11,862 nucleotides of DNA from Spirogloea muscicola (GCA_009602725.1 WELB01000321.1:40683-52544), one strand, 5' to 3'. Positions 1 through 9,437 are shown, counted from the first letter of the stretch. Notes: generated by a model not told the origin, from the letters alone. Program-made: numbers and translations.

Positions 1-581
<581 letters not shown>

Positions 582-1157
582 ATGGCCGCCGTCGCCGCCA
601 TTGCCGCTCCTGCGGCCGCTCACGCCATACCCAGATCGAGCTTCGCTGGCGAGGACCTTGCTGAGGGTCGGCGGCGACCGCAGCCCATGGTTGTTTCCAG
701 TGGCAGCCCCGCGAGAGCCTTGGTGGCGGCGAGCCTGGAGCAGCAGCAGCACCAGCAGGCGCACGGCGCCGCCAAGCAGCAGCACATGGCTGCTGGCGTC
801 CTGCACATGCTGCGCGCCAGCGGCGGCGGCGGCGGTGGCGTCGCCTGCGCCGGCGACGGCGGCGCGGCCAGCAAGTGGGTTGCGCCGCTCGTGACAGGCC
901 CACCGCCAGAGGACTGGTCTGGGGCCCCGCTCTCGCGGCGGGCCGCCTCTGCCGCTGCTGCAGTCGCCTCCTTCAATGTGGTGGCGGGATCTGAGGATGG
1001 CAGTGCCGACTCACAGCAGCGCCGCCTTAGTGGCAGTGCCTTCACCGCCGAGAAGGCCCGGCTGCTGCGCCAAAAGATGCGCGCCTCCTCGACGTACCAC
1101 GATACCATGTACCACTCGGGCATCGCCTCCCGCCTCGCTTCCCCGGACTGCTCCTAG
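582..1157 (+). CDS. Hypothetical 191-aa low-complexity protein with an ordered-looking C-terminal segment
   Basis: I do not recognise this gene. The start is the ATG at 582 in a good context (GTCATGGCC); an in-frame TTG at 549 is not needed. The frame is open to TAG at 1155-1157. The N-terminus is Ala-rich (MAAVAAIAAPAAAHA), which might be a weak targeting sequence. A Gln/His-rich patch lies around residues 52-68 and a run of Gly follows. From about residue 154 the composition changes to a charged, helix-like segment (FTAEKARLLRQKMR) and then a Tyr/His/Ser-rich piece (STYHDTMYHSGIASRLAS) that looks constrained. Codon use is GC-rich at third positions, like the other coding regions here. The 3' UTR would run to the AATAAA near 1528. 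The gene could have further exons upstream, but no acceptor site is compelling. The coding call is fairly good and the function is unknown. Confidence 0.65.
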   Translation: MAAVAAIAAPAAAHAIPRSSFAGEDLAEGRRRPQPMVVSSGSPARALVAASLEQQQHQQAHGAAKQQHMAAGVLHMLRASGGGGGGVACAGDGGAASKWVAPLVTGPPPEDWSGAPLSRRAASAAAAVASFNVVAGSEDGSADSQQRRLSGSAFTAEKARLLRQKMRASSTYHDTMYHSGIASRLASPDCS

Positions 1158-1527
1158 CCCTCGATGCTAGTCCTCGCTCCGCCGTGGGCCAAGGTCGGCT
1201 CTTGGTCGTGGCGAGCACGGGCCCAGCTTGTACAGCCTTCAGATCATGCCCGAGATGTTGAGTGTCCATAAGCTTATAGTCTGGCACTAGATATGCCCCT
1301 CCGCCATTGGAGGGTTCATTCTTTGCAGGTGACAGGCATACCGGCACAAGCCGCTGGCTGCCCTGCCGTGTTTAGCGTGTGAGGGTGTGGTTGTAGAGAC
1401 GCGGCCGTAGGTTGAGAATCTCGCTTGCGGCAAAGATTTTGCTTCCATTCATTTGTGTGCACTGCTGTGTCGGCCTTGCACACACAGCTCTTTTGAAGCT
1501 GGACATTGTTATTGTTGTGCATCATTC

Positions 1528-1533
1528 AATAAA
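1528..1533 (+). terminator. Candidate poly(A) signal AATAAA
   Basis: AATAAA lies 371 bases after the stop of the 582 gene. It follows a T/G-rich stretch (TTGTTATTGTTGTGC) and precedes TG-rich sequence, as expected for an animal/plant-type cleavage signal. Confidence 0.5.
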
Positions 1534-2042
1534 AACATCTGTGACTTATCTTTCGCTTGATCAGGATAGTCCTCTCTTTGGCCTCCTAGAATATGAAGGT
1601 TTGGGTTGTGCTCCCTGTTTAAGAATAGAAGAATGGCATCTGTGACCACTGAGCAGTTGCTACTACAACGCTTCCACTGTAAACTGCTGACACAGAGCAC
1701 ATAGCCAGAAGACAAGGAGGCTTGCATATCTTGACCCTCCTCGAAGAGAGGTAAGCTGTTGTTATCGTGGACCAAGGCACGCGTTGTAAGTCACCAAAAG
1801 AAAGTCAAAAGATGTTGCCACTTGACTTGCAGAAACAATCGTGCAATACCAGGGAATCCAAAGAGCTATATGGTTCATCTTGCGGAAGTACTTCAACTCA
1901 AATGCGAAGCACATAGTCAGATGTGACATAGCAATGCATACAAATGACACGCTTCAAGAATCACATGACAAATTACTGTATCTGTGATGAAATGAAAGGA
2001 TTTCTTGCTCCTTGTACTCTCACGAAATGGCTCCTTGTACGA
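1534..2042. other. Intergenic, no gene seen
   Basis: Base composition falls to roughly balanced AT/GC. Open frames are short, in both directions, and have no recognisable motif. I see no RNA gene or repeat that matches elsewhere in the window. Confidence 0.5.
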
Positions 2043-2435
2043 ATCGACGTCTTTGGTTGTCTGGGTCCTCGTTTCCACACCCTCCTCCAAAACATTGCCA
2101 ATCTAGGCTACACACGTCGTGCAGATGTGTTTCCGGTTGAGTTGGGCTTGCCAGCTGCATATCTGTCTTTCTTGCGACGACGTGTTTCGGCCTGTTTGCA
2201 GCGTGCTCAGGCTAATGCCTTGCACCAGAAAGCTGGCCGAGCTCTAATTGGTGGCAGAAGGGCTTCGTATCTGACAACTAGTATTCAGGCATCGATTAGC
2301 GACCTTTATGTTTTGACCCGTGGTTACTGAGCGGGTCACTTTGCTGTAGATTATGTAGGTCTTTAGATGTGCTTGCCTTTGTACTTGGCCTTTGGCCTTC
2401 GTTTGTTTCAAATACACGAAATTTTCTTGTACAAT
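2043..2435 (+). mobile_element. RGY-family retroelement fragment, copy A (C-terminal coding end plus 3' tail)
   Basis: The frame is open and begins IDVFGCLGPRFHTLLQNI, passes through AAYLSFLRRRVSACLQR and stops with LTRGY at 2328-2330. The part to about 2170 matches copy A' at 8045-8172 and the part from 2172 matches copy B at 8396-8554. The tail after the stop (GAGCGGGTCA, then GTGCTTGCCTTTGTACTTGG, to about 2435) also matches the tail of copy B. The layout (Gly-x-x-Gly-Pro, then Tyr-Leu-Ser-Phe-Leu-Arg-Arg-Arg and a basic helix) resembles the region after the reverse transcriptase domain in some algal and protist LINE-like elements. No catalytic RT motif is present, so that name is inference. 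This copy has no internal stop. It could alternatively be the last exon of a multicopy host gene. Confidence 0.6.
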
Positions 2436-4397
2436 CTTGATAATGACCATGACAATCAGTTCTTTGTGCAAGAGAAAGAATTAGCATGCTAGAGCTCAAG
2501 GATGGAAGCAAAGCACAAACATACAAAGCGCATCCATGCCTATCGCCAATCCAGAATATAGCATGAGTCAATACCCTCACGGAGAGAGAGTGCACAAATG
2601 TGCATGAATCAAAGAGAGGCCAGATTTCGCCTACGCACTCTTAAGCAAAACCTAGTGCATAGGATGGGGCTACACAAAGCTGAGGGGGATAAAGGTAACA
2701 CTGCAATAGCGAGCTGAAGGATGACTTCAGTACCTACCAGTAGCACAAGCATTTCGAAAGGCTAAGTTGGGAGGCAGCCACGGAATGGAATGCCAGTGTG
2801 CCCAAGGTGCCCTAATGATTACAATTACGCACGTCTATTAGCTGGGTCAGATGTTGGAGGAGAGAGGACCACTACTTGCAGGACCAGTCCTCACCACAGC
2901 CGCCATACCTCTTCATAGCGTTCGGATTAAGATAGTCTCCTCGAGAGTCCTTGTAGTGCCTCTCCTTAATGTGCTGGGTGTGGGTTCATTTCCCAGCCAG
3001 GCAAAGTCGGCGTGGGTACACACCTTTGAAAGAGTATTACCATAACTCAATTTGCACTCGGACGAAGGAGGAACGGCTCTCTTCTTACGGTTGCGGCGCC
3101 TTTTCCTCGCCTTTCTGCTCATGGTGGTGATGGCAGCAGACTCTAAAGAAGCAGGCTTACAGCATACCCAGAGAAGGTGGCGTGGGTGCTTGCAAGCAAA
3201 GAGGAGCTGTGAGTGAAAGAAGCTCGATGGCCTCTGTTGGTAGTGATTGAGCACAGGTGCACAGACACCCCATTTCTATGATGTAACTAAAACAGCTCAT
3301 TGTACAGATGTCCCCAGCTGAAGAGACCAGCTCAGGGGTTGGCCTCAGTGAGCTAGCAAGATAGTATGTACTTTTCCATTCAGTGTTTCCAGATTTTGAG
3401 TTCAAGTAGCACGCGTGGCGTGTGCAGGGTGGGGCGTGGTGACAGGAACTGATTGCCCTTGGGGCCGGCCTTGTGTGCTCAGTAACTTGTGCAGATGTAA
3501 GAACGTGCTGCAGAGGTGCTTTCCAGCTCTGGTTTTTTGAGATATCAGATGTCCTTTCCAGCTAGGCCTCCTTTTGGGCTGGCCTAGTGCACCTACTCAA
3601 TTACCCTCGTCTGTCGGGAGGTTGTGCTTAGACACCTTGGAGCTTGATTCTGTCATTGCCTGGTCACTTCACTCTCGTGTTGAGGCTTCATCGCCGTATT
3701 TCCTTCCAGAGAAAGTGCATTCAGCAAGTTGACGGGGTTTTGAAAATCAGGTCTCTCGAGTGCAGGGCTGAAGGAAGGCTTCAACAGCCAGGAGCTTGTG
3801 AGAGCGAGTGTTAACAACATGCATTATTTCCTGCCTATTAGTCCTTGTAACTCATTGACCTTCCTTAGAGGGGCGCTTGTCGCTTCTGGAGGCGGCTTGC
3901 CGGACCACCTGGGCTGCCACAGAGTGGCCACGCTTGCAATCGAGTTAGCAAAGGGACGTGCTCAATCATACGGACACGCTGGCTTAACGGACATCTTTGG
4001 GCTGGCCCCTCGGGCTGGCCCCACTGAGGCCGCCGCCCTCTGCATAGGTTTTGCTCATCTGTTATAATCGGGTAAGTGGGCCTGTGCCCAACTACTACCA
4101 ACATGGTTCACCAAGATCCACAGCTCCTCGCATGCAAATTCCCATGCCACCTTCCTTTAGCTGCTGCCGGCCTGCTTCCTGAAGTTTGCTGGCATCACCA
4201 TCAAGGCAGGAAGGTGGAAGAGGAGCTCCGCACTCCCACAAGGAGAGCCACTTCTCTATCGCCTGAGCCCAACTGATTGATGGTGATACTCATGGACCGG
4301 AGCTCTAATACAGCTTCCAACAAATAAGACAAAGAGCCCCTTCCAACAGGTAATGGGCCCACCACGCTTTTGCTAATCTTATGGAAATGGTGACAGA
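2436..4397. other. Intergenic region including the 3' UTR of the Nopp140-like gene; no gene supported
   Basis: Open frames here are short and low in coding character. The most notable is a minus-strand stretch at about 3080-3124 rich in Lys/Arg (SRKARKRRRNRKKR), with no domain and no matching exon nearby. Near 4003-4022 the sequence GGGCTGGCCCC occurs twice in tandem. A GTAAGT at 4072 has no partner exon. The portion just below 4398 should be the 3' UTR of the minus-strand gene, but I find no AATAAA on that strand. Confidence 0.45.
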
Positions 4398-4503
4398 TCA
4401 TTCCTCATCTGAGTCAGCAAATTTGATAGAATGACTCTGCAGGTCAATCGCCCCTCCTCGGTATGACCCGCGCTTCTTTTTCGTCTTCTCATGCCGGAAG
4501 TTC
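4398..4503 (-). other. NOLC1: NOLC1-like gene, last exon (SRP40 signature)
   Basis: The acceptor is TGCATCTCAG|G. The exon encodes the near-invariant FRHEKTKKKRGSYRGG, then DLQSHSIKF, and the acidic end ADSDEE before TGA at 4400-4398. This segment alone fixes the family. Confidence 0.95.
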
Positions 4504-7500
4504 CTGAGATGCAGAAGCACAGCAAGACGCACACGTGAGCTTCTTGGAACAGAAAAGCAAATGCTGCTCAGTGTAGCTGCTAGCCGTGTCATATGGCTTG
4601 AGAGCTGATAGACCAAGCTAAGATTGAGATCCTCAAAAGCAGCACAGAAAGAAGAACCAGTCAAGTAATGGCAGCATGATTGCTGGGGTTGAGCAACTTT
4701 TGGTGCGGCTCAATGCACCAGACATGATATCGCAAAGCTGTGAATCTTTTCTAAGGAGTAAGGCAGTAAGTACAGGTCCTTACTTCCCCCTCACTGTACC
4801 AAGGACCTCCTGCGCTTTCGCTCCCCAGCCAACATCGGCGCCTCCCTGCTTGCGTCAGCACGCATCCTTGTCATAGGCAACCCATGTTATCAAACTAAGG
4901 ACTTGGGCTGTGTGCTAGTCCAGACCTTCACGGTGTTGGTGTGAGATGTAATTTTGTGATAATAAATTAAGCTCTCAAGTCTCATGGATAAGCACAGGTA
5001 TCTACTCAGAGCTTGGCTTCAATGACCAACTTTCGGCTGGATTGGGGCTTTTTTTGGCAATGCATATTATGGAAGTAAATAGAATAAAACGACACAAGTC
5101 AGCAGTTTCTCCTCTTGCCTTGGCCCAGTAGGAATTGTCCTTCAATCGGGGATCCTTGAATTCGACCTGCACAAAATCAAATATGGCTGGCTGTTTGTCA
5201 GGTTTTTTCCTCTCCATGACCAGAAATCTGGTTCTTCACATGAATGACCGTTCCAGCTCATTACAACGCATTTCACAAGGCATCCTGATCGATTTAAATA
5301 CTCGCAGGGCAGCAAGCAACGCACTTGTGTGGGGTCCACTCGCTGAAATGCTCTCCCAGCTGTCCCCTGAGAGACGACGAAGCAATGGCCAGTCAGAGGA
5401 TGGAGAGCCAGGGTGCGAAGATGCAGCTCACAGGATGAAGCCTAACTCTAAGCCCTAGATTTAAGACCATGGATATGCCGCTCGTCCCGTAACGTTGTCA
5501 TGACACAGCAAAAGTAAGAGAAGAAGACAACCATGTGAATATTCTCATCCTCCGGCTCGGTAGATGCAAGCATTGCGCTATTGCACTGACAATGCCATGT
5601 GCCCGGCTCAAGCTTTTGGCTACAGACTGGGGTTGTGGTGAAGAAGCCAGCTTGCCTTAGCTTCGCTGCCACGCCCATTGTGGTGCACCGTTGTTGCCAG
5701 CGGTTTGTCAGCAGGGGCCGTCTCTGACTTGGGCTTCAGCTCGGCTGCTGCTGAGCGCTTGCGCCCCAAGTCGGCAGCCTTCTTCTGACTGCTCGCGCTT
5801 TCTTCCGGCCCCTCCGTTGCTTTCTTCCGACGGCCCTTTGTGGCCTTCTCTTGCTGCTGCTGCTGCTGCTGCTGCTCTTCCTTTTCCTCATCCTCATCAT
5901 CGTCCTCCATGTCTTCCGCATCGCCGCTAGTGACGCCGTTGGTTCCAGAGCTCGTGGGGGCAGGCGCGCTGGCAGCAGCTGTAGCCTCCTCGTCCTCCCC
6001 AGAGCTGGCGCTCTCCTCCTCGTCGTCGTCACCAACATCAACTTCAGCAGTAGCAGCAGCAGCGATGCCAGCAGTAGTATCCTCATTGCCCTCGTTTGGG
6101 CTCTCCTCATCCTCCTCGTCACTGTCGTCGTCGCTGTCATCCCCCTGTGCAGCAGCAGGCTCTGTGGCAGCAGCCGTGGCCTCCTCATCCTCATCCTCCT
6201 CGTCCTCGTCCTCGTCCTCCTCCTCCTCCTCCTCCTCGTCGTCCTCCTCCTCCTCCTCCTCCTCTTGTACCGCACTGGCTACGGGGGATGCCTTGCTCTC
6301 GACGATCGCTTGCGGGTCATCGTCATCGTCATCGTCATCGTCCTCGTCTTCGTCCATGCCCTCATCCTCGGCGGCGACGCCACCTCCATTGACCACGCCG
6401 CCATCCTCCTCATCGTCGTCATCCTCTTCGTCACTGTCGCCGTTGTGACCAGCTTCGTCTTCCGACTCCTCCTGCAGACTCACAGCGCCGGCCTGCACAG
6501 CCGCCTCCTCTTTTGGGTCCTCATCGCTACCGTCCTCGTCCTCGTCCTCATCTTTGTCCTCGTCCTCATCCTCCTCCTCGCCGTTCTGATCGCCAATGTT
6601 TTCCACATTCACGTCGCCGTCCTCCTCAACCTCGTCATCCTCGTCCTCGTCGCCCTCGTCCTCCTCTGGCTCCACCATCGCTGCAGCTTTCCGCTTTGCA
6701 GGCACCTTCCCGTTGGCCACAACGGCCATCTTCCCACCGGCTTGCCCCTTCCGCCTCTTTGCAGCAGGCCCATCTGCCTCTACTGGGGCCTCCTGGCTCT
6801 GCTTCCGCTGTCGCTGCAATCTGCGCGAGGAGAAGTAGTTCAAGCAGGCAAGTCAGCAGCTTGTGCTATATTGTGAGGGGCTCCTGATCAGAAGCTGGAG
6901 TATATGGTTCCAATCGTACATCAACTGGGGGTCTAACTTTCGACTTTCTAACACATCTTGAGATTTCTAAGAAGGCGAATCTCATAAGCGGAAGCCCATG
7001 TAGCCTCATTACTCCTACATACTCTAAAGGAAGACTTTGTGAGCTGTGAGTAATGAGGCGCTTGCGCCTCTTCTGAGAGCAAGAGCCCAAGCCACCTCTG
7101 AGCCATAACTCTTAGAATAGTGACAAGTATATGAGAGTTCTGGTAGTCTGTCCAGACTAGTACATCTGTTGGCCTAGCCTCCGCCGTTTGAACCTCAACC
7201 TTGGGGCCAAACACTAGAGGCTTCCCTACCAAGTTCTAAAACCCAACACCATTGACGTCTGCTAGAGCTCGTGGATGTGCCCCAATGCCGCACGGGATCC
7301 GGGTGCATACCCACCCGTAATAGGCGACAGTACCGGGGTCTGCGGTCGTAGTAATTATCAGATTCAAAGTTCTGATTGTTTGAACACCGACGAGCAAGGC
7401 GAGGGGCTGACCTCTGCTGGAGCTGGAAATGCGCGCGGAAGATGGCGAGGAGGTCGTCCGCGCCCTCGGGCGGGCCCGCCTCGTCGGCCTGGCCAGCATG

Positions 7501-7730
7501 CCGTGTTCAGGGTTTGAGGGTTCAGTCGAGCCCTGCCCAGCGCCTGGCTGTGAGTCCTCCAGCGCCAGGTACCCATGTCCATACCTTCAGAAAGCTCGCG
7601 AGCGGCTCACCAGATGGGCTTCCCGGCGCAGCGCCCGCAGCGTCCGCGCCAGCCCTCGGTCGCGTAGGAAGCCGGCGACGTATGATAGCAGCGCCTCGGG
7701 CGTCGCCGCTACCGTCGTTGCGGCCGCCAT
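4398..7730 (-). CDS. NOLC1: Nopp140/NOLC1 (SRP40 family) nucleolar phosphoprotein, seven exons, 539 aa
   Basis: Nopp140 proteins are nucleolar and Cajal-body chaperones that bind box C/D and H/ACA snoRNPs and are heavily phosphorylated by CK2. The coding exons on the minus strand are 7730-7611, 7488-7412, 6820-5656, 5366-5325, 5166-5119, 4845-4784 and 4503-4398. They sum to 1620 bases with every phase matching. Residues about 11-40 form a LisH motif (PEALLSYVAGFLRDRGLART), followed by DDLLAIFRAHF, the counterpart of LLDIYSFWL in the animal protein. A basic stretch AAKRRK lies near 85-90. Residues about 116-381 are dominated by Asp/Glu with scattered CK2-type Ser, and Gln8 follows at 382-389. 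The SRP40 C-terminal domain spans about 460-535: FQRVDPTQ, DNSYWAK, GAKAQEVL, FRHEKTKKKRGSYRGG and DLQSHSIKF. The start ATG has a strong context (GCTGCCATGG). The length lies between yeast Srp40 (about 400 aa) and human NOLC1 (about 700 aa). The family is near certain; the exact borders are inferred by eye. Confidence 0.93.
4784..4845 (-). other. NOLC1: NOLC1-like gene, exon 6
   Basis: This 62-base exon begins after CGCAAGCAG. It encodes GGADVGWGAKAQEVLGTVRG plus the first two bases of a Lys codon. Its donor GTAAGG is canonical. GAKAQEVL and VRGK match plant family members. Confidence 0.88.
5119..5166 (-). other. NOLC1: NOLC1-like gene, exon 5
   Basis: This 48-base exon begins after TTTTGTGCAG and encodes VEFKDPRLKDNSYWAK. 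DNSYWAK is a family landmark. The exon ends GCCAAG|GCAAGA, a second GC donor with the same AAG|GCAAG context as the end of exon 3. Confidence 0.88.
5325..5366 (-). other. NOLC1: NOLC1-like gene, exon 4 (start of SRP40 C-terminal domain)
   Basis: This 42-base exon begins after TCTCTCAG and ends CAA|GTGCGT. It encodes GTAGRAFQRVDPTQ, including the FQRV motif that opens the SRP40 domain in plants. Both ends are in phase 0. Confidence 0.85.
5656..6820 (-). other. NOLC1: NOLC1-like gene, exon 3 (basic patch, acidic domain, poly-Gln)
   Basis: The acceptor has a long pyrimidine tract ending CTCGCGCAG|A. The 1165-base exon encodes residues 66 (in part) to 454. A basic segment with KRRK and AKRK is followed by about 265 residues dominated by Asp and Glu runs, and then Gln8 from a CAG repeat (5851-5874). 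A Lys-rich, Ser/Ala-containing stretch completes it. The exon ends GCTAAG|GCAAGC, a GC-type donor in phase 0. The antisense strand is open for over 300 codons only because of the GAG/GAT repeats. Confidence 0.85.
7412..7488 (-). other. NOLC1: NOLC1-like gene, exon 2
   Basis: After an acceptor reading GGCCAG|G this exon encodes ADEAGPPEGADDLLAIFRAH and then FQLQQ, finishing the LisH region. It ends two bases into a codon (AG|GTCAGC). The next exon supplies an A to complete Arg66. Intron 2 (7411-6821) is the longest at 591 bases. Confidence 0.75.
7611..7730 (-). other. NOLC1: NOLC1-like gene, exon 1 (start codon and LisH motif)
   Basis: This exon encodes residues 1-40 and ends in phase 0 at CTG|GTGAGC. 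It holds most of the LisH dimerisation motif, with the usual spacing of hydrophobic residues, the Gly of DRGL and the Leu of the second helix. Intron 1 (7610-7489) is 122 bases long. Confidence 0.85.
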
Positions 7731-7900
7731 GGCAGCGGGCGCCGCCGCCAGGCCCCGCTCGGACGCGAGCTCGCACCCCTGGCCTCTTAAACCCTGAGGC
7801 CTAGGGGTCTCGGATCCAAAAAGGGCAACCAGCTCCAGAAATAGTGAATCTTGGGCACAGCTATTCTTCCAAGGCGCCTTCGGAACTCTCAATTATTGTC
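7731..7900 (-). promoter_or_regulatory. 5' flank of the NOLC1-like gene with a telo-box-like motif
   Basis: The stretch just upstream of the start codon is GC-rich. AAACCCT on the plus strand at 7789-7795 lies about 60 bases before the ATG. Related AGGGTTTGAGGGTT lies at 7509-7522 inside intron 1. Telo-boxes (AAACCCTA) are typical of plant ribosome-biogenesis genes. The match is partial, so this is suggestive only. No clear TATA box was found. Confidence 0.3.
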
Positions 7901-8044
7901 TGGCTGGCCTCTCACAGCCACTCGCCCTGTACTGGAAGCGCATCTCTTCTTCTTTTCTTCTTATTCTTATAGTGTTTCCGGTTCTGCTGTGGCACTTGTT
8001 GGGCTGGGAGTGCCGAGAAGCCTTCTCCTTTCCTCCCGGCCGCA
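7901..8044 (+). repeat. Degenerate RGY-family 3' hairpin and unassigned flank
   Basis: GGCTGGCCTCTCACAGCC with CTCGCCC after it (about 7907-7930) resembles the hairpin plus GGCGAGCCC of the family's 3' end, but is diverged. The T/C-rich sequence beyond it to about 8040 has no clear match in the window. Confidence 0.35.
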
Positions 8045-8294
8045 ATCGACACTTTCGGCTGCTTGGGTCCTCGCTTCCATACCCTACTTGAGAACATATC
8101 GAGTCTGGGATATGCACGACGCGAGGATATGCTTCCAGCCCAGATGGGTATGCCAGCAGCCTATCTGTCATTTTTCTCTCTCTCTCTTTTGCCGGGCTGG
8201 TCGCGCCCTTGCAGCAGCCTCTGGTTTGCGCAGCGGGGTTGCTCTTCCTCCCCTCAGCTCATCTGACTTCCTACTGCTGACTCGGGGGTATTGA
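8045..8294 (+). mobile_element. RGY-family fragment, copy A' (frame-broken)
   Basis: The first part, 8045 to about 8172, encodes IDTFGCLGPRFHTLLENI and PAAYLSF, matching copy A. A TC-rich microsatellite (about 8172-8196) then replaces the basic-helix segment. The rest resumes in another frame as AGRALAAASG to SDFLLLTRGY and TGA at 8292-8294. From AGRAL to the stop the length equals that of other copies. The element is therefore a decayed or rearranged coding end, not an intact gene. Confidence 0.6.
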
Positions 8295-8339
8295 GGGCGC
8301 CCTGTCTGCCTAGCCTTTTGGCTCCGTCATGAACACCTG

Positions 8340-8372
8340 TATGCATCTGGCTGGCAGTTTACAGCCGATTTT
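8340..8372 (+). repeat. Isolated family-type hairpin
   Basis: GGCTGGCAGTTTACAGCC sits between copies A' and B. It keeps the GGCTG/CAGCC pairing of the family's 3' hairpin while its loop differs. It may mark the end of copy A'. Confidence 0.35.
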
Positions 8373-8379
8373 TTAATAT

Positions 8380-8680
8380 CAGCAGCCGCTTGTGTTTGCG
8401 ACGTCGAGTGTCAGCTTGTCTGCAGCGAGCTCAGGCTCATGCATTGCATGAGGAAGCTGGTCGAGCCTTAGCTGGTAGTTCAAGAGCTTGTCGATTGCCG
8501 TCCGGTATTCGAGCATCAGTTAGCGACCTCTATGTGCTGACTCGTGGTTACTGAGCGGGTCAGCTTAGCAGCAGGTGACGTACATTTGTCAATGTGCTTG
8601 CCTTTGTACTTGGCCACACATGGCCTCCCCATCTCTTGATACACACGCATTTTTCCTCGTGGCCGGCCTCTCACAGCCGT
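8380..8680 (+). mobile_element. RGY-family fragment, copy B
   Basis: From the TTG at 8396 to TGA at 8552-8554 this copy is open. It encodes LRRRVSACLQRAQAHALHEE and, after a variable stretch, SDLYVLTRGY. It has 52 codons plus a stop, exactly as in copy A. Its tail (GAGCGGGTCA, GTGCTTGCCTTTGTACTTGG, ATACACACGCATTTTTCC) also follows copy A and then reaches a hairpin-like GGCCGGCCTCTCACAGCC. Most codon differences from copy A before the variable stretch are synonymous. Confidence 0.6.
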
Positions 8681-8764
8681 TGCCGTAAATTTTAAGAGCT
8701 TTAAGGAGATATTAAGAGCTTTTTCCCCCTCTTCTTCCAAGAGAGCTTCTTATGACGGTTGACT

Positions 8765-9076
8765 TCCCTGCAGCCGGGTCGCTGGCGCAAGTGTATCGAA
8801 TGCGCCTGGCCGTCTCGCTGCAGAGGTCCATGGCCCGGGCGCTGCACCTTCGTGCCGGCAGAGCCCTCGCTGCTGCCTCTGGCGCTGGCCAGGGGACCCA
8901 CTTCCAGGAGCCCAGCATCTCTGATCTGCGGCTGCTTAGCAGGGGTTACTGAGTGTCTCGTAGCAGCTTTGTTTCTGTTACTTAGCGCTTCCCCTGGCCC
9001 CCTTCTCGTACTCTGTTCGTTCTTTTTCGGGCTGGTTGTTCCAGCCCCTATTCTCAATGGGCGAGCACTTTCTTCT
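8765..9076 (+). mobile_element. RGY-family fragment, copy C with full 3' tail
   Basis: The open frame reads SLAQVYRMRLAVSLQR, then LHLRAGRALAAASG, and ends SDLRLLSRGY with TGA at 8950-8952. The tail runs through TTAGCGCTTCC, CTGGCCCCCTTCTCGT and the hairpin GGGCTGGTTGTTCCAGCCC. It then reads CTCAATGGGCGAG and stops matching near CTTTCTTCT (about 9076). This is the most complete example of coding end plus 3' tail. It is the same subfamily as the two palindrome copies. Confidence 0.6.
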
Positions 9077-9353
9077 TATGGCTGGCCCAGGACCCAGCCA
9101 CTGCGCCTTGTGCAGGACAAGGCTCACTCGCTTGAAGTCTTGTCGGACTGGCCTTGCTCACAAAGGCACTTTCTTGGTGAAGTTGCGAGGCCATAGGTCG
9201 ATCTGCTAACCACCAGCCTGACGCCCTTCTGGGATTGTGCAAGCCTTGGCCTTCATTGACGGGCCTCCGGGTATATATGCGCTTGCCCTCTCGAAGAGGA
9301 GAGAAGACCAGGTGTAATGTACACGGCCAGCCTTGCAGACTAATAGAAAAGAA
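9077..9353. other. Unassigned sequence between repeat copies
   Basis: I see no gene or match to the repeat family here. GGGTATATATGC (9269-9280) resembles a TATA box on the plus strand but no supported gene follows it. Confidence 0.3.
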
Positions 9354-9437
9354 AGAAGAAAGGGCTCGCCCATATTGAAGAGGGGCTGGCAAAGCCAGCC
9401 CAAAAAGAATGGACAATGTCCAAAGCCAAAGAAAGAG
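9354..9437 (-). mobile_element. RGY-family 3'-terminal fragment
   Basis: Read on the minus strand this is the family tail only. It runs through TGGACATTGTCCATTC and a perfect hairpin GGGCTGGC-AAA-GCCAGCCC (written on the plus strand), then GGGCGAGCCCTTTCTTCT. It is closest to the fragment at 10275-10355. Confidence 0.55.

Noticed and set aside
2970-3010. tRNA-like T-arm (GGGTTCATTTCCCAGCC)
   Set aside because: The B-box match is imperfect and no acceptor stem, D arm or anticodon arm can be folded upstream.
2913-3254. Minus-strand frame with a Lys/Arg-rich stretch
   Set aside because: It has no domain, no homologous neighbouring exon and composition like the intergenic sequence. A short basic run can arise by chance.
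3798-4067. 89-codon plus-strand frame ending near a GTAAGT
   Set aside because: There is no conserved motif, the composition is not coding-like, and no acceptor or partner exon can be paired with the GTAAGT.
5851-6876. 341-codon plus-strand open frame rich in Leu, Val and Ile
   Set aside because: It is the antisense of the GAG/GAT-rich acidic exon. The lack of stops follows from the repeat codons, and the minus-strand frame joins conserved exons on both sides.
7509-7522. Telomere repeat array
   Set aside because: Only two imperfect AGGGTTT-like units are present, inside an intron. They are better treated as a possible telo-box than as telomeric DNA.
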